Source: Sarcomyxa edulis (taxonomy: Eukaryota > Basidiomycota > Agaricomycetes > Agaricales > Mycenaceae). Taken from it: a DNA stretch of 64,000 bases. A program made the translations under genes and the position numbers. Every line of letters begins with the position of its first letter. Positions within the stretch are counted from its first letter, which is position 1. Positions 34,021 through 45,206 of the stretch are shown here, in pieces. The notes beneath the pieces are model-generated. The model saw only the letters and a list, made by a program, of their open reading frames with translations. It made no database searches and was not told where the DNA came from. The stretch is from NCBI GenBank assembly GCA_009761415.1, contig QUOL01000013.1, positions 114,501 to 178,500 on the forward strand. The letters run 5' to 3'.

Positions 34021-36999
34021 AATCTTCTCCAGGACAGGTCCCCATGGTTCCGCTTCAGCAATCTCGTTTCCAAACCAAGCGCCTAACATTCTCACGGCAA
34101 CTCCATCTGGCACGATGTACATATCGGCCGGAATTTCACCGTGAGTTGCACTTACTAGTCTCGTCGCCGTCACTCCCGTTCTAAAGAGCTTTTGTCCTAT
34201 AGGGATTATGACAGTCTTTGCCATATTGAACTTGGCCTTGGACGCGATACACCAGCTATCCAATATCAGCACCAGATCCTCAATATTGTCCTCCTGGGAT
34301 AGGAATGTCGTTGTGTCGTCGGCAAACAGTGTCGCTATCAATTTCTCTTCCCGTCCTGGTATGGTCAGCCCCTTCAGGTTGGACTTCCTGAGAGACTCCG
34401 CCAGGGGTTCAATTGCCAGGTCAAACAACAGGCAAGACATAGGGTCGCCCTGCCGTACGCCCCGGATCACTTTGTATGGTGAGCTCTTACATCCATTTAG
34501 CATTACTTGCGTCTCAGCGTATTCATACAAGGACTTCACCGTTTTAATGAACTCATCGGGAATCCCAAAGGCCTCGAGCACTCTCCACAGGTAGTCGTGG
34601 CTTATCTTATCGTACGCTTTCTCCTGGTCGAGGCCGACGATTATCCCGTTTGTTTCTGTCGCCTCTGCGTAGTCGATAATCATCCTTGTTAGCTTCGTTT
34701 GGTCTGATATCTTTCTTCCCGGGACAAAGCCCGCCTGGTTCTCATGAAGAAGGGATGGGGCCGCCTCTGCAAGGCGTAGCGCTAGAATCTTCGTGAAGAT
34801 TTTATAGTCCGTATTCAATATGGTGATGGGTCTATAGTTCGCAATTTCATTCCGATCATTCTTCTTGTAGATTGGGCACATCCACCCCTCCGCAAAGCGG
34901 GTGCTCTCGACCACACCATTCTCCTCAATATCATTGAAGCACGCCGTCATCAGTTGTACCAGGTTGAAAGACTCCGAACCCTCTTCTGTAGAGCTTGCCT
35001 CATAAATCAGATTGATTTCCTTCCAGAGTTCGTACGTTACACCATCCAGGCCCGCAGCCGTGTCGTTCTTCCCAAGCTTGAGTGCTTTCGAGACCTCGTC
35101 TTCTGTCGTCTTCTTCCGCAGTTCTGCTGCTTGATCAGGTGAGGTTTCCCGATCCACTATACGGACCATCTCATCGATTTTTGTCTCCCGCAGGTCGACG
35201 CCTTCCTCGTCGTTCTCGTTCTGTAGGGTCTCGTGGTAATCCCTAGCAAGTTCAGCCATAGCCTGTGAGTCCTTCTCGTAGTCCCCGTTTCCAACTTGTC
35301 CGTTCAGACCAGGTTTTCTCAGCGCATGTATCATGTCCCTCGGCTTCTGAAGCTTGTTGATCTGGGTCCAGTACTTGCATATCGTCTCACCTTCTAGGGC
35401 ACTCTTCGCCGCGACACTCTGCCTCACTTTCATGTGCCGACTTCGCTCTAGATTAACTATCTTGCTAGATATCTCAGCCGACGAGTGGGTTTTTTCCTCT
35501 TCCGTTATCATGGCATTTGCCCTAACCTCTGCAAGCGCTTTCTCGAGAGCCCTCAGACGTTTCGTCGCTTTCGGAACAATTTGTCGCTCCCTACTCCTCG
35601 CCTTATCTATGATATCTCTTTTGAAGGCTGTATACACGCATTGAGCATTCTTTGTGTCTGTCCGTCCGAGGGTCTGGACGTCCTTCAGTAGTTCTAGAGC
35701 TTCCGATCCCCGTTCCTCAACAAACTTAAGGAATAGCTTATCCTTTAACAGGTGCAGTGGGATGGCCCATCTGCCTTTCCCAACCTGAGGTGCGTTTTCG
35801 CTCGTCATCATCACAGACACCATCCAGTGGTCTGCGTGAGGGATACCCGTTGGGCTGATTTTCCACTCCCTCGCTGATTCCAGGATACCCGGTCTCACAT
35901 ATATACGGTCAATTCTTGACTGGGACACTCCACCATCCTGGTGGAATGTATAGGCCCTCGTATCAGGATATGTCGCCCTCCATCCATCCCTTAGGTGAAG
36001 TGCCATTTTAAGGTCATCTAGCGCGTCCACTGCTGCCGGTCGGTCGCCATGCATTGGTAGTCTATCAACCGCATCTTCTACTACGTTGAAGTCTCCAAGC
36101 AGTACATCCGGTTTTGGGACGTTGGGGTTTTGTTCGAACCACCCCTCTATCGATCTCCAGAAGGCTTCATTCTCACCTGGTTCATTTGGTGCGTACACCC
36201 CTAGGAAGGTCTTCTTCCCTCCACCGTGCCAGTCCATTTGCAGAAGGAGTGCTCTGCCTGGAACAACGACTCTAGTCTTTGCTGTGTTTGCCGCCACTAG
36301 CTGGCGGTTGAGGACGAACGCTACTCCTCCTCTACCTGTCGGGTTATCTTCGTCTGGTGAGTTCAGCACCTTCAGCCTCCTTGAGAACAGTCGTTCAACT
36401 GTGTCTCTTCGATCCTCGGACATATGCGTCTCCTGTACCACAAGGACACCTATTTTGTTCTCACGCATTACTTGGTTTACGTGGTTCCACTTATTATCTG
36501 GGTGGTATGCATTTACATTGCCATATCCTTTGATATTTACGGACGCAATTCGCACCGCCGCCTTTGTGCTCTTTGTCATCGCTCGACGTGTTCGTCTGTT
36601 AGGACCTTGGCCTGCCTCTGTCCGTGGGGGTAAATCTCCAGCAGGGAAGTCCGCTCCTTGAGCGGGCGCTGCGTCTCGCAGCTCGCCAGGCTCGTGAGCC
36701 TGGTCTTGAGGCCTTTGTGGGACTCCCGCGTCATGCGCGTCTTGTTCTCTGTTGCCAGTTCTGTGATTGATTTGAGGCGGCACAGACCCGCTCCCGTCTC
36801 CAAAACCATTCTCTCCGTCATGAGAGACAGGGCCGACGGCTGAGCCAGTGCCTCTTCCGGAGAGAGATGGCCCTTGACCGTGTGTACCTGTAAAACCTAT
36901 AGATTGGGGGGGGGTTAGTGTGTTAGTTGTAATGTTAGAAGCAATGGGGTGGCACTGGGGGAGACTAGCAAGGCCTCTCGAAGTCGCTTTCGCTGCCAT
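34021..36999 (-). CDS. LINE ORF2, 5' part: AP endonuclease and reverse transcriptase
   Basis: ATG 36999 opens a proline/glycine-rich leader. An APE-type endonuclease follows, with SVNIKGYGN, VQETHM, GDFNVVEDAVDR and HADHWM, and then the reverse transcriptase, with LGKNDTAAGLDGVTYELW, NYRPITILNTDYKIF, VRQGDPMSCLLFDLAIEPL and the FADD catalytic box (ATLFADDTTTF). The frame stays open to the MITE junction; beyond it a few codons of MITE sequence lead to a stop at 33955. Endonuclease and RT catalytic residues are all present, so the protein would be enzymatically competent up to the insertion. Confidence 0.92.
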
Positions 37000-37411
37000 G
37001 TTTTAGGAGGATTCCCGTACCAGTCACCTGTCTTTCAACAGTACAGACCAGATCGAGATTGCTACTCCGTAGCGCGGTCCCTCCTAGGTAACCTTTTTGA
37101 TATTTTACAACCAGTCAGGCTTTCCTGTCGTCGTCTTACAACAACCCAGTATATTTGGGCCTTCATGGTTGCGAGTATTCCTCCGAAGAGACGTCCTCGT
37201 TTACGCTTCGTCATATGTACGACTCTCCCACCATTTCTAACTTAGGACTGAGAGATTTAAAGGCGGCGTGGGCCGGCTCATTCTACGCATGGTAGTTTTA
37301 TAGTTCAAAGGTAATGACAGTGTAATAAACGAGGGGAACGTGAGCAGACATAAGTAAAAAACCCTGAGTCTTTGGCGAGAAACCAGAAGTGCAAACCGCG
37401 GTGGTCAAGCA

Positions 37412-38872
37412 CTAGTACCCTCTAACATAGCCTCCACGGCCTCCCCTGAATCCTCCACGGCCTCTGCCTCTCGAGGAGTTTGCTCTAGAGCTGTTGAGCG
37501 AAGCCATGAAACTAGTGTCTTCTGCCTCATCCTCGGGGATCGTAGGTCCGAACCACCCTGGGAGTCGTGGGAAGGGGCAGTCGAACGAGACATGAGAATC
37601 TTGTTTGCACCATCGGCATTCCCGCTGGGGTCTCCATACTCGGAGCGCGTGAAGACCGACGAAATACTTGAGGGAGGTCATGCCCTCAATCCACTCGCGT
37701 TGGATGGTGAGATCGTGAGAGATAGGTTTCCCGATGAGGGTGAAGTAAGGCGTTTTTTGGCCCGATGGAGAGGGGACATCGACATAGATGAAGTCGAAAG
37801 TCGAGGCGAGCATCCACTTATACTCATCGGGGGAGATATCGGTGTCTAGGTTTGCGTGAACCGCCGCCTGCGCAGCCTGACGAGACCAGACCGGGCTCGC
37901 AAAAACCGTTTGTTTGACCGCGCCCATAACCTTCCTGCGAACGGCTGGGGTGTCGGCAATGGAGGGGTACGTGACGTTCATAATGACCCAAGACTGGACA
38001 TTCTCGAACGGGACGACGTGGAAGGTAAGCTCGGGCGATATCGCAAACGATTGCACATACAGCAGGAAGTCAGCCTGCTCGTTGGTGAGCCCTTCTACAA
38101 TGGAGGGGAACGGCGCCCCAAAGGCAGATGACGCTGAGTTGGTGTTAACGGCGTGTTCGGGGTAGGGGAGCGCTACTTCCAGGTCATGAGCAAAGTTGAG
38201 AGATGTGAAGCCGCCTAGGAAGGAGGCAACGCGCTTGCCGAAGTCCGGATTGTTTTTGTAGAAGAGAGGGCCAGCCCCATGGGGAATGACAGCGAAATAG
38301 AGGTTTGGGTACGCTCGTACGCATCGCGCCTGGGTAGGGTGGACATTCCTGAGTAGGACTTCCATTGGAAGGACAAGGCGGGGGAACGGGCCTATCGTAT
38401 ACGACACACTGTTATGGATTGGGAATGGTGTCGGTTTGTCCTCCTCTTCGTGGGAGAACTGGAGATGGGGATTTTCCTCAACTTGCGTCGGGAGACCAGT
38501 CATGTCGGATGGGTCAGGGACCTGAAATGGACGCATCTCTGGGATTACTTCCACTGGAGCAGGAGCTGAAGTGGGGATGGGGATGATGGGACGAGGTGCA
38601 GGAGCTTGCGGTTCGTTGACTTCGCCTTCAGACTCCTCGGGTTCTGTATCTGAGCCGTGTTGGCGATAACCCCCGGTCTCAGTAAGAGTAGTTTTACTTC
38701 CTGACTCGTCTCGCGCACGCTTCAGAGCGCGCTTCGAAGGAGAGTTGGGTGGGGTCTGCGTTAAAGCACGAGGTGGGGATGTGGGAGTGGGGAAAGACAG
38801 ACTGGCTGACGGAGCGGCGGCTCTACGTGCTACTAAATTTCGCTTGAGCCAAAGGAGGGACCCAGTCAACAA
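37412..38872 (-). CDS. LINE ORF1, gag-like nucleic-acid-binding protein
   Basis: An open frame of about 486 aa, in the sense of the element. It has a Pro/Ser/acidic N-terminal region, a conserved middle domain (FPRLVLPMEVLLRNVHPTQA), then a CCHC knuckle CRWCKQDSHVSFDC and a final RGRGRGGFRGGRGGY tail. The knuckle and RGG tail indicate RNA binding, as in other LINE ORF1 proteins. The frame has no ATG near its 5' end; the first internal Met is about residue 113 (PEMRPFQV). Translation may start at a non-AUG codon, inside the domain, or after splicing or frameshifting from the small upstream ORF. Confidence 0.75.
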   Translation of the reverse strand: MLTGSLLWLKRNLVARRAAAPSASLSFPTPTSPPRALTQTPPNSPSKRALKRARDESGSKTTLTETGGYRQHGSDTEPEESEGEVNEPQAPAPRPIIPIPTSAPAPVEVIPEMRPFQVPDPSDMTGLPTQVEENPHLQFSHEEEDKPTPFPIHNSVSYTIGPFPRLVLPMEVLLRNVHPTQARCVRAYPNLYFAVIPHGAGPLFYKNNPDFGKRVASFLGGFTSLNFAHDLEVALPYPEHAVNTNSASSAFGAPFPSIVEGLTNEQADFLLYVQSFAISPELTFHVVPFENVQSWVIMNVTYPSIADTPAVRRKVMGAVKQTVFASPVWSRQAAQAAVHANLDTDISPDEYKWMLASTFDFIYVDVPSPSGQKTPYFTLIGKPISHDLTIQREWIEGMTSLKYFVGLHALRVWRPQRECRWCKQDSHVSFDCPFPRLPGWFGPTIPEDEAEDTSFMASLNSSRANSSRGRGRGGFRGGRGGYVRGY

Positions 38873-39184
38873 CTGATGTACTCACCTAGTTTTTTTAGGG
38901 ATCGTCGATTCAGTTCTTTTTCAGATCGTTTCCGTTGTCCCCAGCACCTTTTAAACTTCCGGGTACAAGCGGAGGCAGCACCTGCTGCTTGAACGTTGAG
39001 CATTCTCCGGCCGAGTTGTTGGAGTCATCAGCAACTCATCATCACGCCATCGGCGCCAACCTTGTTGTTCCACGTTTGCCTTCAGCCTCCATCGGTGGCA
39101 TAGCGCTTGTGCACAATGTTGGTCACACCTTGCCGTTATAGGCACTAGCACAGTACGTGAATGAATCAGTTGGTTCTAAGTATT

Positions 39185-39757
39185 TTAGTACCGTCCCACT
39201 ATGATGACCTCGTCTTCCTTCCTCCCCTCTGTGGATTGTTCCATCCAATTCACCGTCGGGGTTGGGGAATCACGGGATTTTCCTTTGTGGATTGCGGCCA
39301 TCGTGGGGAGAGTGTCGGGGAGAAAAATGTAGGTGAGGTAGTACCTCAGGGACGATAAGAGATCGAGTTCGCTCCAAGCACGAGGAGCGGCAATCCGCAT
39401 CATTACGTCCTCGGCGGACGTTGTTTCCAGCCTAACACCAAAGATCACCCAGTGTCTTTCCATCAGCATGATCTGCCCAATTTTCCCATCGGTTATCTTA
39501 TGGCCATCAGCGACCTGGACGTTTATTCCGGGGCGGAGTTTTTGAAGGAAGCCTTCTCTGAGAGGAGGGTAGCTGATGAGCCAGAGGGGGGGAGTAGCTT
39601 GCGCTGCAGGTTTAGGGTTGTGGTGGAGGACAACCTTGAGATCCAGGGGGCGATCCCCTGAGGCGTAGGACTGCGGGCTACCCACAGACCAGTGGGTGTT
39701 TGGCTGGTTATCCATCAAGAAAGGAGGGAGTGAGAGTGGAGCGTCAACGCTCTGCAC
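39185..39757 (-). CDS. Small ORF in LINE 5' region, function unknown
   Basis: Open frame of about 190 aa upstream of ORF1 in the same sense, with TPPLWLISYPPLREGFLQKL and MLMERHWVIFGVRLETTSAE. It has no motif I recognise. It could be the N-terminal part of the gag protein joined by an unseen event, or a separate ORF0. An ATG near 39717 (MDNQPNTHWS) is a possible start. Confidence 0.4.
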   Translation of the reverse strand: MQSVDAPLSLPPFLMDNQPNTHWSVGSPQSYASGDRPLDLKVVLHHNPKPAAQATPPLWLISYPPLREGFLQKLRPGINVQVADGHKITDGKIGQIMLMERHWVIFGVRLETTSAEDVMMRIAAPRAWSELDLLSSLRYYLTYIFLPDTLPTMAAIHKGKSRDSPTPTVNWMEQSTEGRKEDEVIIVGRY

Positions 39758-40248
39758 GTCGCTGACGGCCGTCTCTAATAAGGACAGTGGGTGCAGGGCT
39801 GGGGAGGACTCTTAGATAGGGCGGATCCCCTGCCAGGAGACAGACTCACCTGCTAGCACCTGAGCTGGGGCATCGTCGGCGTCTCTCATGGTTGTATCTA
39901 TGAGGGAGTGGTTATGGTCGTGCCAGAACTTGGGGCATTATAATGGTTTTTCAGGGCGCAGCAGGGTTCTTAGTCCCACGTTCCTTACTCGGTAGTAGAA
40001 AGGGTCATCAGGGTTTTTTTAAAGGTCTAGCCGTAGTTCTTAAAAGGAACACAGGTATACAGTCCTGAAGAGGTCCATGGGGATCTCTCATCCTCCAGAG
40101 ATGCCTATGGGAGGGATATCCTGGGACCCTACGGGGGAGGCCGTTACTTTGGCAGAAGGCGCGTCCGAAAGCGCGTTGCTCGCGCCTCGAGGCTCGCGAG
40201 GATCACGTGACTTTTGCTCCACTGATGCACCCGAGTCCGCCCGATCGA

Positions 40249-40291
40249 TGAGGGGAGGGGGGAGGGTAGAGCGAGGGGGGGGAGGATGAGG
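40249..40291 (+). other. G-run block in the LINE 5' leader
   Basis: At least five runs of four or more G, the longest about nine, separated by A and short spacers, on the plus strand. The sense RNA is therefore C-rich here. This could form a G-quadruplex on the plus (non-sense) DNA strand. Confidence 0.5.
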
Positions 40292-40582
40292 GGTGGTCAG
40301 AGTAGTGTACTCACCATGTTCTCTCCAGAGTGCTCATTTCTTACACCTTATCCCTGCTAAGGGTGTCTGGATAACACTAGGGCATCCTCATCCGAAACCC
40401 TTAGGTTTCTTCCTTGAGTTCAAGGGGAGTGGTGTTGTACCTGCTCCCGACGCTTGGCACGTCTTATTCTCCCTGGCGTACACCAGTAGGAACGTCTATT
40501 TGCTTCCCCGAAGGTACTAGTCCCTTGGGCCGCTTAGAGGCTAGACGCTGGACTGGCGCTGGTGGCTGTCCTTGTCCAAGGG

Positions 40583-40595
40583 CGCGCCTTACTTG
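40583..40595. repeat. LINE target-site duplication, 5' side
   Basis: Exact second copy of CGCGCCTTACTTG, abutting the 5' end of the element. Confidence 0.9.
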
Positions 40596-41136
40596 TTGAG
40601 TCGTGCATCGTCTCACTTTGCCGTATGCAATGACTCTATCAACATAGGCGGTGCAAGTAATGCACCTTCAGTTGTCCACTGCTCTGGAAATTATCTCTCG
40701 ACGACGGTATGGGCCTGCTGAGACTTTCGCGTCTGTTCTGCCCGACTCACGTAGACTCGTATTCACCGAGTGCCCGTTTATAGTTCGCGACTAGTAAGTC
40801 AATACACAGTTATCGTGTATCATAGTAGACTGATAGCTCCTCTTTCTGGAAATTTTACCAGCTGTCATTCTCGGGAGAACCCAAGTCATTGTCCCCCTCT
40901 GGAAATAGTTACAAAGGTCGACCCGGCTGATGAACATCTAAGAAGATTGAACTTAGACTGATAGCACTGCCTATAGATGTTGTTATATGCCCATAACAAG
41001 CATAGGTGCGTGTGCAGCCGGGACGACAGAAGATGGGATGAACATGTCCATCTACTGAACTTTCGCGATACTGATGCTTCTTTTTGTCAGTTCCGTCTCT
41101 GCGTTATGCCCAGGAACTTCTTGAGCTTGAAATGCG
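40596..41136. other. Flank between LINE and a membrane-protein gene
   Basis: Before the LINE inserted, this sequence continued directly from about 31107. It should contain the missing 5' part of the following gene if one exists. I see no good exon here. Confidence 0.3.
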
Positions 41137-42570
41137 ATGCTTATAAACCTTGAACCCCAGAGGCTCGTGCTAATCGCACAGACAAACGACCCCGGTCCGG
41201 ACACGGCTATAAGTCTCGACATGCCTGTTCGTTTGGGTTTCTCATCAACGTCTAGATATCCCCGACCCTCCGGCTTTCCTATGAGCTATTCAGCGACGCA
41301 GCAAGGTTTTACTGCAGACGTATCGTGTTCGCAACATGTCATTCCTGGAAACGCACTGTATACCTTCAATCGATACCTTGGAGTTACCCTGGACACTGTC
41401 TCTGATAAGAACGAAACGCTCTATGGGCGGGACTGGACTTTGAGATGCCCGGATGGAGGGCTAGCAGGTGTGTCAGCTTGAGGTCCACCGACATTTTGTA
41501 TGATATACTCATCACGTCAACTCACAGAAGTGCGGAACCAGCTCACATTTGTTAACTATACGGGTGAAGGTGGTGTTCTCACTGCTCTTGGTTGCATAGA
41601 TAATCTGTCTAACGATGGCTCTTTGAATCACTGTGAGTTCTACCATCTCATATGTGTTCATGATGTCACATGATTCACCAATGATTCATCTCGTCTTCTA
41701 GCCATCACGTTCATCGGGAGAGGACCCTCCTATGGATTTATCAACACTACAATTTGCAGCATCACTCCGAAGGTCATCATCGTGACTGCGAGCTATGGCA
41801 ATACCATTGATATTTCTCATTCCAATCTTACACAATCTGATTCTGGATACGCCAGGCGACTGGCTGTCAGTGGTATGACTACCGCTTTCTTGCTATCCCA
41901 GACACCACGGCAGAATTTTCTTGCGGAATCGATTACAGCTATATCCTTGACGAGAGGAGAACTCCGGACGGAAGGAACGTCAGAAGATCTTACTCGGTTC
42001 AATAGTGCTCTGGTACGTATTCCTTCATTGTTCATCTCATCACACCTATTTCACATCTGCATTCGTAGGAAGATTATTTGAGAGGAGGTATAGAGTACGT
42101 GGGAACGGTGGATATATTCGGCTATCCGTAACCGGGCAAGAGAACTAAAGGTCAGCATTATTCAGAACATGCGATGGCAATTGTCCGGAGGTGTATACCT
42201 GGATGACAAACTTCCACCAACTCTTTCTATCCCTACTTTGTTCGCCGATACCATGGGGTGGGGCAACCATTCATCGGCATCTTTAACACTCCTCTTACCC
42301 ATAACCCTCGTGGCCTTGATGTCCATCGTAATCACCATTCGATCCCTTGCCATCGACAAAGGACTTCCACCTGCGGCACACTTTGACCCCAGCAATCCAG
42401 ACCACCTTGTGGTAGCGTCCGCGGCTGGTGGGTTAGATGGCGCGTTTAATGGCTTCGATAAAAATGGAGTAAAGCTCGGCGAAACAGTCAATGTGCGGCT
42501 CGGCTTGCTTGACAAGGAGTTGGTCTTTTGCATGTCAAGACTTGATCTGAACTTCGGATTGCCGACTTAG
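41137..42570 (+). CDS. Agaricomycete membrane protein of unknown function, 5' end unclear
   Basis: At least five exons. Segments in order are GFTADVSCSQ, YGRDWTLRCPDGG, VRNQLTFVNYTGEGGVLTAL, SYGFINTTICSITPKVI, DSGYARRLAVSGMTTAFLL, VSIIQNMRWQLSGGVYLDD, LFADTMGWGNHSSASLTLLL and a final helix ITLVALMSIVITIR with a cytosolic tail ending LNFGLPT. The extracellular Cys-containing part followed by one helix matches a family of large membrane proteins in mushrooms that usually also has N-terminal helices. Those are not found upstream, so this copy may lack its start. The ATG at 41137 is only the first in frame. Function is unknown. Confidence 0.5.
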
Positions 42571-43129
42571 TATGAGGTCTTCTGGATTTTTCATCGCCGT
42601 TGTATCTACGTCAATCGAGATTCTTGATTCAGTTTTTTCCTTCTCCGTTGCCGACCTAGATGACTTAGGCATTTGAGTTTTGGTGAAGATTGCTCGGTCT
42701 CTTTGCATTGGTATAAAGGAGCACTTGTCGTTTGCTATTCTATCCTAGCAACGTAGTCAGCACCAGCATGCGCTCGCTCAATTACACGACTCGCAAGCGG
42801 CCATCATCAGTGGACGACCTACTGTCAAGTATAATCATATAACAATAGTTGTTGAGTCATTTTCTGAGTGTGGAAAAACGTGCGTGACTCGAGGAGATGA
42901 GATAATAAGAAGGCAGTGGACGGTGAGAAAGGTGGCCACGGATGCTTGATGCAACAAGACTTTGAACGTGCAGGTAGCGAACGCCAGACCCTCGATGAAA
43001 TATACTGGTCGGATGTGTAGGAGAAAGCGTTCACAACATATGTTGCAAGTTCTAGAAGGAATTTACCTTGGGTTCATGTTCAACAGATGGACGTGAGAAG
43101 GATACGACTTACCGGCCGGACCCGAATTC
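42571..43129. other. Intergenic region, no supported gene
   Basis: A 3' flank and promoter for the next gene. No motif stands out. Confidence 0.3.
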
Positions 43130-44354
43130 ATGGCGCCAATTATCTTCAAAGGGTTCTCGTTCTATTCCTTCTCCCAACATTTCGTCTTGCCTCTGCATTC
43201 GTCGAACATCACCTTTCCAATGGTTGAGATCATGACGCGACCTAGAAAATGCTCAAGTGCTATATCGAAGGCCAAATCAGCAGCCATGCAAAAGGCCGCA
43301 GAGCGAGAATCGACGAAGAAGGCCATGAATGATGCCCTAAAGCATTTACCAGACGATTTGAAAGTAGATTACAGCGGGAGAGGCAAGGTCGGCGGTGATA
43401 TCAAAGCATGGAAGCACGGTAAGTCATTCGGTGTCTCGACAGCTATCGAAGACTGATGTCGATCCATTCCAGTTGGGAGAGCATTGGCGCGTGTCAAGAA
43501 GCTCCAGAAAGATTGGTGTACGGCACAGCATAGAATAGGAGAGTTGGAAGGTGTAGTTGAGGACCTGAAGAGGGCCCTGGAAGTCTTCTCGTCCAGATTG
43601 CAGCCCGTGGCGCACGATGCATACGCGGGAGCTAACATGCGTTTCCAGGAAATGGTTGTACCGAGTGAGTGGTCTCGTTGTAAACATCCTGGTGGCTTAT
43701 CCTGTAATTCTGAAACCAGACATCAATGATCCACATCTCGTTGAAATGCTGCCTGTGCAGATCAATCCTCACCTACACTCCAACTCGAACATGACAACAT
43801 TCTCGACTTACAACGCCCCCACACAATCAACATCACCATCTACACTGGTCCAGGACATGAGCCTTATGCCGACCTTGCCATCTCCATCCAGGCTACTCAC
43901 ATCTCAGTACGACCTGTACCCCACCGGCGCTTACGACACGCGCACAGCCACTGACGCCACCTTCACCCCCCCTTCCGCACGGTCATATCCTTTGGCTGAG
44001 AACCAAGGGCAACCCATGCAAAGGCTTTCTGTGACTTCTGCACAATCGGCATTGACATCATGGGCACCTCCACCAGTCCAAAAGACGGGTCATTATGTGC
44101 CAACCATGACATATCCTTCTGCGACAAACACTTACCCATCACCACCGATCTCGTACATCCCAAAGATGCCGCCCCAAGGGTACTATCACTCAGGTGCACC
44201 GCATGTACCAATATCGCAGAACTTCACCATCAGGACTCAAAACCAAACACAATCGTTTTACGATTATGCAGAGGTTCAACCTCAACAATTACCATCGTGG
44301 ACCATACCCACGAGAAGTCACGGAAACTACTGGAGCCCTCCAAGCTCGTCTTGA
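43130..44354 (+). CDS. Hypothetical protein, paralogue of the 52.2-kb gene (copy A)
   Basis: Three exons (43130-43418, 43473-43664, 43720-44354). The N-terminal exon is basic (KSAAMQKAAERESTKKAMND), and the start may be 43220 or 43232 (MTRPRKC) rather than 43130. Exon 2 is a coiled coil (VGRALARVKKLQKDWCTAQH, then RIGELEGVVEDLKRALEVF). Exon 3 is a long Pro/Ser/Thr/Tyr-rich tail ending NYWSPPSSS. The same three-exon plan, a KAW(K/T)H junction and a shared 3' block occur in copy B at 52173-53200. The composition suggests a disordered nuclear or cytosolic protein. No family is recognised. Confidence 0.55.
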
Positions 44355-45206
44355 AGACAATATGGAAAACCCCAAGAAGACATTGAGATATCTCGTGGGG
44401 ATAGGTATATAGGGAAAGAATAGAGGGGGGTGGATAGAACGGAAACGTGAATGAACTTACTAATCAATATATATGTCTTGTCTGCCTATAAAATGAAGAA
44501 TATACAGATTCGAGTGCCGCCCTGCGTGACATTTATCGGAAAATCTTCCCAAGTCGAAGATTTTGGCGGACTTGCGTACGAAAGTCAGGTTAAGATGTCA
44601 GGCTCGAAATCAGCTGCAATACACGACTTACTACGATTAGGAAGCAATTGGGATAATAGGATATAAATCTCGCTGATGGTTCCGCAAGGTAGCTAGTACT
44701 CCAGACTCAAGAGCGCGAATTTGTAGATGATGGTCCTGATCGTTCGGCGCGATTTGACCTCGAGAATTTTGGAGCAACAATGTAGACCACGCCTTCACTG
44801 CATATCATGGAGGTTCCGAGGACAGGTACTTTGAGATGGCAAGCACAATGTCGAGCCAATCCGGGAATGCAATTTCGCAAGCGGTAGCCGTCCAACAAGT
44901 AAATTGATCAAGATCGATCGTCGAAAGAACATTTGACAGAGTTCAAGGGTTTATCGAAGGTATCATGCAGTCAGATGTCCGGCGTGTAGAATGGTAGATC
45001 TAGAAGAGAATCGTTCATTAGTATACATACCCAGAGAGGTGGGAACATGTACGAGTTAATCACTCGGCCGAACTATGATTTTATCACGCAAGAAGCTGCA
45101 AAGACCAAGGGATAGTGGCGTACTTTATACGAGTAGATTACCAGGTCATGGAAGGGTTCAGATAAGATGGAAGTTGCAGTAAGCAACGTGATCAGAAAAA
45201 ACGAAG

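Larger units (their letters stand above)
31121..40582 (-). mobile_element. Full-length non-LTR retrotransposon (LINE, Tad1-like) with nested MITE
   Basis: A 9.46-kb element on the minus strand. The 3' end is a 24-nt poly(A), seen as poly-T at 31121-31144, and both ends are flanked by the identical 13-bp CGCGCCTTACTTG. Going from the 5' end at 40582, it holds a C-rich leader, a small open frame at 39185-39757, a gag-like ORF1 with a CCHC knuckle (37412-38872), and an ORF2 with an AP-endonuclease, reverse transcriptase and RNase H (36999-31316). ORF2 is split by a 389-bp MITE. An endonuclease plus RT plus RNase H order is the layout of the fungal Tad1 clade, which is inference here. After removal of the MITE (9.07 kb) the ORFs appear undamaged, so the insertion looks young. 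Confidence 0.9.

Noticed and set aside
38882..38900. Programmed -1 frameshift heptamer A AAA AAC before LINE ORF1
   Set aside because: A -1 shift from the upstream frame does not lead into the ORF1 frame; both meet stops at once, so the heptamer looks accidental.
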